In this document: piece by piece, positions 25,987 through 37,500 of the stretch
Layout of the letters: every line of letters starts with the position of its first letter
How positions within the stretch are numbered: position 1 is the first letter of the stretch
DNA from: Ischnura elegans
Taxonomy: Eukaryota; Arthropoda; Insecta; Odonata; Coenagrionidae
Assembly: GCF_921293095.1 (NCBI RefSeq)
Contig: NC_060259.1
Coordinates: forward strand, 8,246,001 to 8,310,000
Direction: 5' to 3'
Length of the DNA: 64,000 nt
The notes under the pieces: generated by a model
What the model was told of the DNA's origin: nothing
Database searches by the model: none
The model's input: the letters and a program-made list of their open reading frames with translations, nothing else
Translations under genes and position numbers: made by a program

Positions 25987-27121
25987 AGGGGGAGTATGTT
26001 ATAACAATTTAAACGGGGATGAAAAGTTTTATGCATGTAAATTAATACAAAACATTACAAATAGAATAAAAAAATGTATTATATCTTTTTTTATTTATTT
26101 ATTCAGATCAATGACCATGAATTATGTTAGAAATTGCATTAGGAGGATGGAGATGATCTTTCGATTTTTAAAAACAATAAAAAATCAACAGTAATTTGGA
26201 ATATTAGAATATAGTATTTATGTTAGAGAATATAAGTGTAACACAAAGTATGGTTTCGCTTATTAGCTTTAAGGATGAACATTTTCTGTAATAGACGTCA
26301 AAACGACATATCGTCAAATACCTTTGCACCCTGGCAATGGACTCGCAAGGGTCTGAGAAAATTTAATTCTTTCATCCGAGAGGTAATAAAATGCTAACAA
26401 CCATGCCGTTTAAAGCATACATTTATCTATTGAAATGTGGAAGGTATTTAAGTTAGATGATGCTGTGACATCATGCGCCAGATTCGGCATTCACTTTTAG
26501 AGACATACGGGTTGAATTCATAAATAATAGTCAATGATTCGTGTATAACGTTGCAGGAGGAACATTTTTTTAATAACTGACAAAACGCTTACTCTGAAAA
26601 TAAGATACCCTTGTACACTTACCATGGACCATGAATGAGTATAAGGATATTTGATGGTTGTATTCGAAGGATAATAAAATGCTTACAGCTATGCCGTTTA
26701 AAGCAAAAATTTATCTATTCAAATGTGGAAGATATTTGAGGTAGATGATGCTGTGACGTCATGTGCCAGGATCGGTAAATCCGTAATCACCTCAAACGTC
26801 TTTCTCTAGTGCCAGAATACTCAGAAGTAAACTGAATTAAAGATCACCGAAAGCACAAAATCTGTGCTTCGATGAGGGATGTAGACGATTTATGTGTCCG
26901 GAAGTCGCTCCTTCTCCACCAGGAGATTGGTGTACTCCGGGCGAGATTCGGGTTCTCTCTATAGTGCGACGCTCATATTTATCAATCGTGTAATGATGCT
27001 CGTTTCTGATGTAGATGCTTATATACTAATGAGGAGTAAGATAATAATGACAGAGAGAAGCTGTGGTTGGCAAGTGGGGTTGGGGTGAATACGAGACTTG
27101 GAAACAATGGGAATACGTTAG

Positions 27122-28992
27122 CTGCCAAGTTGAGTGGAGGCCAATACGTGACTTGGGTCGATGTCGACGGGTTCATGGTCACTGCGTTCTTTCGATTTCC
27201 AGTGTGTTATATTTCAATTGGTAATAACTTTTCCGAGAAATTGCGCCAGCTCGATTGGAATTCCTCTACTAAATCATGTCAGGTGACCACCACCAATTTC
27301 TCTGAAAGTCAATATATGAAAGCAGTATCCTTATGATGAGTAATGATGCCTTTATCTCAGCTCAGAACCGAACCGTCATAAAGTTACCGTCCTTTGAACA
27401 TTGCAGTGTCAGGCCTCAGAGTAAAAAATGAAAAATCACATAAATGCTGATTACTAAGGAACCATGGCCTATAATGCAGTGGTTATTGAATCATTTTGAA
27501 GAGAATTCATTTATGCACATTATGGCATAACTTGCAAGTCATTTGAAGCAATAATAAACAAATAGGACTTGTTTAAACAATAAAAATTAGTCATTATTTA
27601 ACAATTTATTACTAAAAAAGGCCACCTTTTATTTTTTTTTAATTTCTCAGTGGGTATTTTAAATGTTCTGCTATTAATTAAAAAAATAAAAAAGGTAGTA
27701 TTTTTATACTTTTTGTTTTAAGGCATGTCAAAGTTAGGCATATTTTAGACTCTTTTACACCAAAATTGCATACCTTCAAGGGGGAAAAATGAAGTTTCAT
27801 TCTACTTAGCATTCACAACAGTGAAAAGTTCTTATCTGAATGATTGGTAACATCTATTGACTGAAAGCAAGTTCAATCTTGTTCACTTCCATGGCGTCCA
27901 ATGTGTGCAAACACCCACTGCTACTGACTGGAAACGGTGAATGAGTCGCAATTTGCACTATTTTGAGTATTTTTCAATGGCACTTCACATACGTCTTCTA
28001 CTTTGGGCTATGTGAAACAATTCGATGGACCATGTGAATGCATAAACAAGACACTAATGTCATTCTCTTCCAAACGCACTGCAGTGATTTTAGAAATCCA
28101 CCAGGGTTTTTGAAACCACATGAAACGAAGTCATTCATGGTGAGATTTTGAGTACTGTATGTCTTTATATCTGAATGCGTTGGTGTCACAGCCTGTTTGC
28201 ACGTGTGGTTTGCAGTGGGAGCAATAGTTGTCCCATGTCTGTTAACTACCCAGACATGAAACTGTTGATGCCATGTACAGGTGCCCCCTTCACCCAATCA
28301 TTTTTTCTTGTCTAAATAGGGTGCTTCCCTACTGTTTTTAATTGCTTACATCGAAAGATTATAACTCCTGGAGTACATATTTCACACTTTTAGATTTTTA
28401 AATGACAATATCTGTTTATTGTGATTAAATGAAAAGTGAACATTTTCAAGCGCACCAAAACGCGACGGCTAAGTTGAATATTGTCTCGTGAGACAAATAG
28501 AGAGCGACAATGCATTATCTTTCATTTAAATTCGTCAAATTACATGTGATTGGCCACGTAGATTTAGCTGAAATCAAATTCGTTGCAGACTTTTCTAGAT
28601 CACAACCATCAGAAGTTTGAACAGATTTTAGACTAATGATAAATTCAGGCCATATCTCCATACAGATTTATTTTAAGAGCAACAACTGCTATTTATTTGC
28701 AAATTTCTTCTTTAGGGGCATCCAAATTTAACCTTGTAACTATGTCTTAGCTTGTTCACAAAAGTTTTTAAATTTTGCAGGATTTTTGCCATTTCATTTC
28801 ATCGAAAGATAAGCCGATCAACTAAGTATCCCCAAACATTACTGATAACCACAAAAATCACCCTCAGTTGCATGAGCAAGGAATTTTGGTGGCAAATAAC
28901 GAAGATGCACATGACTCAAACTTTGTTATCCTGAATCAAATCGTTAGTACTCAGCAATCACTCAAATCTATTGCTTGTGTAACAAACGAAGA
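27122..28992. other. No recognisable gene
   Basis: Flank of the palindrome. The minus frame 27998-28297 (99 codons) has no motif I recognise and no convincing splice context. Otherwise only short chance frames were seen. Confidence 0.35.
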
Positions 28993-28996
28993 TTAA

Positions 28997-30300
28997 CCCT
29001 TTCGTGCTGGGCTCCTTCACGGAAAGTTGGTTTTGCCTGTGCGAAGGCTTTGAGCATTTCTTTTTCGCCCTGTATGGAGCTGTTTCTTGGCAAGGAATTG
29101 TCCAGGTAATCGCTTCCTCCACTTAATGACCTTTCCTAGCGGGGTGCCAGACCCTTTCCTCGGCAACTGGGCAAGTATAATCCTCGACCCTTTTCCCGAA
29201 GGCTGCCCATCACGGCGTACTTTTGTGGTCAGTTTATTGTTACTAGTGCGATTTAAATTTTTTTAATTGTTACTATTGCAGCAAATGTCAGTTCATCAAT
29301 GTATGTATACCTTTCATTTAGCAATGCGTCTAGAACTTTAAAACAAAATTTTACGGTTATTTTTAGGGTTTTCAGCAATAGGGCATCATATCATAGACCA
29401 ACAAATACTTTAAAGGGAATGAAATCTTTCAATGTGCTTAGCATACTTCTAGGTATGCTCGATTTATGATATTAACATATTTTAGATCCATGATGCCCAA
29501 CTCCACACTCTCCTCATTCGCGTCTGCTCTCCACGAGCATTCTGAAAACATGAGAATGAAATATTTCAAATTTTTTCAAGAATATTTTCCCGAAAAATTC
29601 TTATAAAACTACTTGAATCGTACAAATTTGTTGTTTTAAATGGCTTAATTATATTTATAAAGCAATTTCACTTACATAAATATAAAATCATATTACGCAC
29701 GAAATAAGAAAGAGAAGAGAATCATATTTTATTACATAACGAGGGCTTTTTTCAAAAGAGTTCAATCGGTTATTTCACCAAATTTCACTGCAAATGTACA
29801 CTTAGAATGTGGCTAACAGAGTAGCGTATATTATAAGATGTAAATCATAACAATATCGCTCCTATAATTTTGCTAGTAAGGTTTAAAAATAACAATTAAA
29901 CATCTAACCTTAGCGTCTCCAAAATTTGTCCTAGATGATGATGAACTCCGTTAATATGAACGCTAGAGTTCCGTTTAAAATTTGGAACCAATCAGCAGAA
30001 CATCCAGAATGTAATTCCTGGCATTGATTTTCAATAAATGCGACATGTACGTTTTTAGCTAACTAATAAACACATATGTGACCATGAGCACCTTCCTTGA
30101 GTGGAACATTAAGTGCCGGAATGGGCCGAGATATTCCCCACACGGACAATAAGAAAGGGTCGGACCTCTCGTGCCTAGGGACCCTAATGGCACTTGGGAC
30201 CCACTTGGCATGCTTGACCGCAAAGCCATGAAAACATGGCCTTCCTCCTTTAGCGTCGAAAAATTCAAGCTGTGAAAACACGGCCTTTGTAGGGAAAAGG
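28997..30300. mobile_element. Possible non-autonomous piggyBac-like element
   Basis: TTAA at 28993-28996 is followed by CCCTTTCGTGCTGG. TTAA at 30301-30304 is preceded by a sequence whose complement reads CCTTTTCCCTAC. The two ends share only a short, weak inverted match. The interior has no transposase, but near 30220-30290 it has a repeated GAAAACA-GGCCTT motif. The TTAA sites could be chance in AT-rich DNA. Confidence 0.3.
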
Positions 30301-30925
30301 TTAAGTTACCAACTATCCATTCGAATTTTTAATCTTCTTCGATGTGCCTGGCTTAGCACCGCAAAAGTTACAGTTAAAGGTTGGCTTGGTTGTCTTCCAA
30401 ACCTAAACCAACCACAACCGTGCAATGGAATGCGTTTGGAGATTGAAAAAACTGATAATGAATGAATGATGTGATTCACAAAATTATACTCAAAGGAAAA
30501 TTCAAAGATGAAGAAGTTCTCTTTCCGAGGATTCCCATGATCCCAACCGATGTGCCCCTTGAGTTTAAACAAATTCAGTTTCCAATTACAATTGCATTCG
30601 TGATGATGATTAACAAATCACAACCTGATTGTTTGTTCTAGAAAACCCATGTTTTTCTCATGGCCAAATATATGTGGCATGTTCACGTGTAGATAAACCA
30701 TCCACTTTATTTGTTCTTGCACCTGATAACGAAACAAAAACTGTTTTATATCAGAAGGTACTTACCTCAAGAGAATAAAGCCGAATGTGTAGGGTAGACC
30801 GGGGCACGTCCATACATGGGGCACATTTATACAGTGCACTTTGCTGAACCAAGTTATAAATAGTGCCCAACAAGTCATGACTAGAGATACACTTAAACTA
30901 ATAATAGCACTAATAGTGCGAAAAA

Positions 30926-31036
30926 TCCACAGAGGAAAAATCATTCGCCTTGACCGGGATTCGAACCCGGATCCCTCGATTTCCGGCCGAGTGCTTTAGC
31001 CAGTTAAGCTACCGAGGCGTCATTCTCCCCTGTGGA
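30926..31036 (-). mobile_element. tRNA-headed SINE copy B with inverted flanks
   Basis: On the minus strand, 31019-30947 folds almost like a tRNA. The A box is TAGCTTAACTGG and the B box GGTTCGAATCC in a perfect CCGGG/CCCGG T stem. The anticodon stem CTCGG/TCGAG surrounds CCGGAAA. Position 33 would be C rather than U and the acceptor stem has a mismatch, so a functional tRNA is unlikely. The head is enclosed by inverted flanks: 30926-30949 matches the reverse complement of 31016-31036 at most positions, as in copy C at 47.75 kb. Confidence 0.65.
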
Positions 31037-31140
31037 AATTTGTGGACTATACCGGACAAGGTGGTATGGACTGCTGAGCATATGATGCGACTAGCAGTCC
31101 AGTATTGCTCTCCGGCTGTGGCGCCATGCGCACGACCTGT

Positions 31141-31262
31141 TTACAGTTTATAGCATTTTGTAGCACCTATTTTTTTCTTTATTTTTCTAATGTATCATTA
31201 GTAGATGAAGACAAAGTGTGGTGAAACACAGTCATTTGACAAAATAAGGAAAAGTTTAATTA
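31141..31262. repeat. Interspersed repeat shared with 22223-22345
   Basis: About 120 bp match the repeat in the palindrome arms, including TTATAGCATTTTGTAGC and GTGAAACACAGT. The copy is independent and diverged, showing a dispersed family. It begins close to the SINE-like head just upstream. Confidence 0.7.
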
Positions 31263-34054
31263 ATTATGGGGTAGATCAATAATTAAGGTATCATTAATTA
31301 ATAAATCTTTGCATCCACGATGCTAACTGGTGCCCAGATTGTGTGGCGTACAGCATTTCCAAACTCAGTTTTTTCTTGGCTGCTGACAAGAAATTTTTGC
31401 TTAATATCACAGAAGCTACCAGGGTTCTCTCTCAACCTCTCTAGTAGCTGCCAACGAAAATACATGTAACCATCTGAGAAGCAGTAAGGCCCATTTTGAA
31501 AAACCATGGATTTTCAAAATATTCCTTCGATAAATGAAGTTTTTTGACTGTGAAAAGTGTTAAAATTAGTTTAAAACCCTCTGCTTAGTACCCTGTTTTT
31601 CAAAAAATTTACCCCAGGTTTTGGACTACCCCTGCCAAATGAATTCCTGGGTACGCCACTGCCAACATCTCAGGGTGGTACTCTTGCAAGTCTCCCTTGA
31701 GACCTTCACACTCGAGATGAGACCCCAGCAATTACTCTTATGTCTCAGTTCATGCGGTGCCGACTGGCATCCTGCCGGGCCCTGCCGCCCAATACCACCC
31801 GAGCCATGCCATATCTACATCGTCACTATCACAGTCAGTCACTGCCACGCTCCACCAAAGTTTTCCCATTATCGCTCTCTGCCACAATACTATTCTAAAA
31901 TTGTAAAACAGTGAGCTCCGCCTTGTGTGAATGCCAACTATGTAAGTCGGGAGGTGGAGGAACAGGGTGATGCGTTTCCCAATAAACGAGTTTGAGATAG
32001 ACTTGGGTTCCAATGACATTTTTGTTGGTAGTGGCTACTGACCCTCTTCTGACCAGGTGGCAGTGGCACATGTGGCGAGGATCGGATAAAATGTAACTAC
32101 ATACTTTCCAGGAGTGAATTTTTATATGACGACGCAATCTCTGCATGACAACGCCATGAAGGAACCAAACTCAAAGTCAAATGCAAATGGAAGAAAGGTA
32201 AGCCACAAAATGTCATTATCACTAGATATAGGTCGGTAACAATTTTCGGTATTGTTTAAATATCCGAGGTCAAGGTCATAGTTTGGACAATAAAAACATT
32301 CCCAGCAAGAAATGGAAAGAGAGGGAAGCATTTCTGTCTTCCAGCAACTGTCGCATAGGTTAGTGAACCTGCCGATTTCGTGCCTTCGAGTTTGTGGTGG
32401 AAGCATATGAAAATGGGCTGGTGGTCGCAGTGGAGCTTGCCCGCACCCACGTCTACTTTGAGTCCCAGCCAATAAGCAATTAGTTTGTAGTGCAGGATGC
32501 ATAACAGCAAAGGCATAGGGGTTTCATTGAATTTCAGAGTGGTTTCCATGATTTACAGAAGGCCATCAGATATCCCAAGAAAAATATGATTTCCGGTTTC
32601 TCCTATTGCTATTTGTACTCCAATGAAATGACCTATGGATTTTTCTCCTCATAGAAAAATCTGCCAATTTTGTTGGTGAATCAAGCAATGGTTTTGCTCG
32701 TAGCTGGCCCCGTCGTCCCAATGGCAACGTGGGTATTCCCTATCCCACCCTTCCATCCCTATCCCTACCCCGGAGGCATCGATGGGCTCCTACCGCAGCA
32801 GCGCCTCCTTTCTTTCTTCCTTCTACTCCATTCCTGGGCGTATCAATTGAATTATTGGGTCTCGGCCACAGTATGTTGTATCCTTCAAAGGGCCTCCCTT
32901 GGGCCCTCATTCTTCGTGTCTCCTATTAGTGATGGCTAGAAACGGTGACCTGGACGTAATTAATGACATTCAAGGTTTACAGCTATTCCCACTTTACTTG
33001 ACACTTTGGAAGATGCCAATTTTGCTTCAGATTTGCATCAGATGCCAACTTGGTCATCTGATGGCCTCATCTTGCAGCTTGTTTTTACAAATAATTCCTA
33101 TAGATTTGCTAATATTTTTTTCAGTGAAGATGCGACGTCAAAATTGATTTTCAGCTTTCAATAGCTGCAAAGATTTTTGTAATACCTACATTTCAACAGT
33201 AAAAAAAATTGCCAAAGAAATCTTGTTGGCAAAAACTTTTGTAAAAAGCCATGATATACCAATTTTACTTTGAAAAATCTACAAAAATAGAGTACATAAC
33301 CAAACATTTAGAAATACTGCTTTAGGACAAAAAAGTCTCATATGTTGTTTCAGGAAATCTAATGTTTTTTCAAAACGTATTAGTTCAATCATAACTTTTT
33401 CCCATCAAAAGAGTAACGTAGCATTAATTAAAAGCTACTAATCAATTGAAATCATCCTAAAACATTAAGGAGAGGGAGTACTTTCAAAAATTCAAATTAG
33501 TAAGAGTAAATTCAAATTGGACAAAAATGTCTCATCCGTGGTTCTGGAGTTAACATGCACAGAACTACCTATTTTGCAAGCCTCAAGAGCATATCTAAAG
33601 ATATGCCATTGACCTTGAAAGATATACCTTGAGATCTCTCTGCTATCTCAAGGTAGTAGAGGGGGGCCGTGTCCCCTTCCCCTACTCCTGCCTCTGCACC
33701 AGCCATTCATTTTGATAACATTTTCCAAAACCGATTAAAAATCTATCTCAATAAATATTTCCCCTCGATTATCAAATTTTGTTTTCAAATGTATCTGTTA
33801 GACATACCAATGAGAATCCACAAGCTAGTTGAATTGTAATTGGTATGGTAAAAGAAATGATTTTTATGGGTTTCCTGCATTTAGTATGTAATCTTGAAAA
33901 GAGTAAAATTTAGGTATTTTTCCTGAAGACATCATTGGTAGATCCAAAAAGAGGAACTAACTATTCACTGAAAAACCTTTCAGTTGAAAATAGTCCTTTA
34001 TCAATAGATTCGTCTAATGAATATTTTATATTTTCTGATTATGTTCTTGGTATA
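31263..34054. other. No supported gene; one hAT-like terminus
   Basis: The complement of about 31640-31665 reads GCAGTGGCGTACCCAGGA, a common hAT MITE terminus, but I could not find its partner. Minus frames at 32122-32502 and 32256-32549 overlap in a moderately GC-rich stretch. They carry no motif I can name. 33.1-34.0 kb is AT-rich and featureless. Confidence 0.35.
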
Positions 34055-34059
34055 ACTTG
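34055..34059. repeat. BEL target-site duplication (ACTTG), left
   Basis: ACTTG directly precedes the left LTR and recurs at 38914-38918 directly after the right LTR. Confidence 0.95.
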
Positions 34060-34378
34060 TGTTGCACCTTCGGCATGTCAACATAAATGAACTGTTTTTA
34101 GATTTAAAAATGGACTGTATTTATTTGTTTGATTTCGTCATTACAGAGTGTTTTTGAAACCTTCGTATGCTGTGGAACAAGCACCTTCCACCGACCGTCG
34201 CTCTCTTGTGACTGACTGCGCAGTCGTTCCTTTCATAACACCGTCTCCTCTCCCTTCCCCTTCCGGGGCACTCCTTACAATACAATCCCCTGCCCGGACA
34301 CCCCAAACGGGGTCCATCCCCTTCTGGGGCACCATTCAGTCACTCACGTCCATTTCCATCCATTTCATTGCCGTAACA
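34060..34378 (-). repeat. 3' LTR of the BEL element
   Basis: 319 bp, essentially identical to the 5' LTR. It starts TGTTACGGCAATG on the minus strand and ends GGTGCAACA. Confidence 0.95.
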
Positions 34379-34513
34379 TACCCCCCACTGTAAACAAATG
34401 GTTTACCAAAAAATAATTGAATACATAGCACAATACTGAGATAACTGAGACAATTAACTGAGATAGCAGAATAAATTGAATGAAAAGTTAAAATTACAGA
34501 AAACAACAGTAAC

Positions 34514-37500
34514 TTATTTGTCCATTGGCAAAACACACACTTTCGTTACTGGACGTTTAAAAACTCCTGAATTTGTTCGCACTGATACTACTCGCACAAC
34601 ACCATCAGTTCCTGGGTGTGCCACATCCACGAGTCCTATCTTCCACTGAAGAGGTGGAACGTTGCCTTCCTTCAGGAGTACCACTGCCCCGGGTTGTATG
34701 TTGCAGTGGCGGTGGCTCCATTTCCCACGCTGCTGTAATTGGCATAAATAGTCAGAAGACCATCGATGCCAAAAATGTTGCAGTTGCTGCTGCAAAAGAT
34801 GCCATCTGGAAGTCAAGCTTACTTTCTTAAATGTTAAGTCTGGCTCAGGAATGGCTGTTAAAGGTTCTCCTATGAGGAAATGGCCTGGGGAGAGATAGGT
34901 TAAGTCAGAGGGATCATTTGAGAGGGAAAGGAGTGGTCTTGAGTTGAGGCACGCTTCTATCTGTGTTAACAGAGTATACAGTTCTTCGAACGTAAGGCAA
35001 GAGTTTCCCATAATGCGAAGAAGGTGATACTTCATTGACTTCACTCCCGCTTCCCACAATCCTCCAAAATGCGGGGCACTTGGGGGTATAAAGTGCCATT
35101 TGATGCCTCTTTTGGATGTTTCGCTGCCGACCACTTCTTTGAATTGTTCGGACTTTAATAGATATTTAATTTCGCGTGCAGCTCCAATAAAGTTTGTTCC
35201 GTTGTCTGACCAGATCTCAGAGCAAAGCCCTCTTCTGGCTATAAACCTTTTAAGTGAGGCTATGAATGCATCAGCCGTTAGATCACTCACTAATTCTAAA
35301 TGAATGGCTTTAGTTGCCAAACAAATGAAAATACATATATATCCCTTCACCTTCGTTTTACTTCTTCTTGAGCCATGCTTTATGTAGATTGGTCCTGCAT
35401 AATCTACTCCACTATTAAGAAATGGGCGAGAAGGTTTGACTCTTGCTTGAGGTAGCTGTCCCATCAACTGATGCGTTGCTTCTGCCTTTAGCTTATAGCA
35501 AGTAATGCAACGGTGAATTATTTTCCTTACTGCACTCTTGGCATTGACTACCCAAAATATTTCCCTAAGAGATGCAAGAAGTAGCTGGCTATTGGCATGT
35601 AACAGTCTTTCATGTTCATTTTTTATTATTAGATGAGTTAAATGGTTCCCATTTGGTAGGATGATTGGATGACGTTTTTCAAATGACATGAGTGAATTCT
35701 GAAGTCTTCCTCCCACCCTGATTAACTTGTGACCAGAGATGAATGGGCTGAGATTTTTTAATTTGCTTCCCTTCTTAACTTCTCCGGAGGTCTCTAATTG
35801 ATGATACTCATCAGGATACTCTTTCTGCTGAATCATCCTTATGAAACAGTGAAGGGCATCCCTTCTCTCCATAGGAGTTAAAGTTCCTATGTTACGTTTT
35901 GATTTGCAGCATCTGGTATTGGATATGAAACGAAGACAGAATGCAACTGTTCCTTGCAGGCGCGACAACGTGGAGTAGTTTTCAATCGTTACAAATGGGT
36001 TCATCTTTGTGGTGGTTAATGTGGTAATGTGATGAGCCAACCTTGATTTTCTTTCTTCAGGAATGTCCTTATTGCTGCAAACTTCAGGCAATAATGACGG
36101 CCACGAGGATGTTGGTTTTGATAGCCAAACTGGTCCATTCCACCACAAGCGAATGTCCTTAAGTTTTTTCATATGACCCAAGGATTCATACTCGGACATG
36201 AAAGTATTGTATTGCTGTCGCAGATCAAATTGTTTTTCTAGTCGCCTTTTGAGTTGCAGAAAGCGATGAAGAGTGTTTTTATAGGACTCGCCTAGTTGCT
36301 GAGGATCGGTCCTTAAAGGAAGTTTCACCATATAATTTCCCGATGGATTTCTAATCGTATTCACTTGATAGTGTTTCTCGCATTGCCTTTCCTCCAGAGA
36401 CATTAGTGTGGAAGGTAATTCCTCCAATTCCCAAAATCTTTTAAGTTGTTCCTCCAGACCTTCTTCCCTTCTCACCACAAATGTTTGCCGTGTTGTTTTG
36501 GTAGAGCCGACCACTGGAGTTGGTCCTGATAGAATCCAACCTAACGCCGTTTCCTGAAGAACGGGATAATTTCCTACTCTTGTTCTTTTTCCTGGTCGCA
36601 TAAGATGGAAGAAAACTTCAGCACCTATTAATAAGTCTACTGGCCCTGGTGTGTGAAAATTGATGTCAGCGAGTTGAATATCGGTCGGAATACCCCAATC
36701 ATAGTTCTTGATGTGTGCTGAAGGAATATTTCCGGTGATTCTTGGAAGAATTGACAAAGTTAGATCGAACTTGTAATCATTTGTACAAGACATAACTTCT
36801 ACATTAGTGGCATATTTAGTCTCTGAATTTGATGAACTAATTCCTTGAATTGATATGTGATTGCGAAACTTCTTTAATCCTAATCGCTGAACCAATGCTT
36901 CAGTCATAAAACTTGATTGTGATCCTGAATCTAGCAATGCTCTGCATTTTTGATACCTTCCATATCTGTCACGTATCCTCACCATGGCAGTGGAAAGAAG
37001 GACTTGAGTATCTGGTTGAACCTTCAATGAGCAGTAGGTTTTGACGTTCTCTGAGGACGAAGAATCTGATGATCTTTTGCAGCTAACCTCCTTTGGTTGC
37101 ATGCCAGACTGATGATCTAGAGTATTATTTGTACCTTCTTCTTCCTGATTCCTGATGAAAACTCTGTGAAGAAGCGTATGATGCCTCATATTGCATTTCT
37201 GGCAATGTTTGGAAGTACACTGACTAAGATTGTGACCTGGACGTAAGCAGTTGAAGCACAATCTATTCTTTTTTACCATATCTGTTCTCCGTTGGACATT
37301 AAGGGTGCGAAACATGGGACATTGGTACAAAGAATGTTCATTACCGCATGCCACACATTTATTATTCGTAGCAACGTACGCCTGCTTATGAGACCAATGC
37401 TTTACTTGAGTGGGGGCTGATCTCGTTTGCTTTGTATGAGTTGAATCCACAATTTCTAATTCTTGGCACCTTTTTTCGATGAAAGAAATTAAGTCAGTTA

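Larger units (their letters stand above)
19998..27121. repeat. 7.1-kb near-perfect palindrome
   Basis: Left arm 19998-23460 equals the reverse complement of right arm 23659-27121, with every paired position summing to 47119. Predicted proteins from both arms are identical, and every stretch I compared base by base matched, except 23450/23669. There is no indel over about 3.46 kb. The core 23464-23531/23541-23608 also pairs, around a 9-nt loop (23532-23540). The right arm has about 47 extra bases (23609-23656). Homology stops sharply after CGTTAG at 27121. It may be a genuine inverted duplication or an assembly or amplification fold-back. Confidence 0.95.

Noticed and set aside
28997..30300. 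Confident piggyBac element
   Set aside because: Kept only as a low-confidence feature: TTAA sites are common in AT-rich DNA and the terminal match is very short.
30947..31019. Functional tRNA gene on the minus strand
   Set aside because: Position 33 is C, the acceptor stem has a mismatch, and the head sits between inverted flanks shared with a transposed SINE copy.
32122..32549. Protein-coding gene on the minus strand
   Set aside because: Two overlapping frames of about 100-126 codons compete, neither with motifs or splice signals I can defend.
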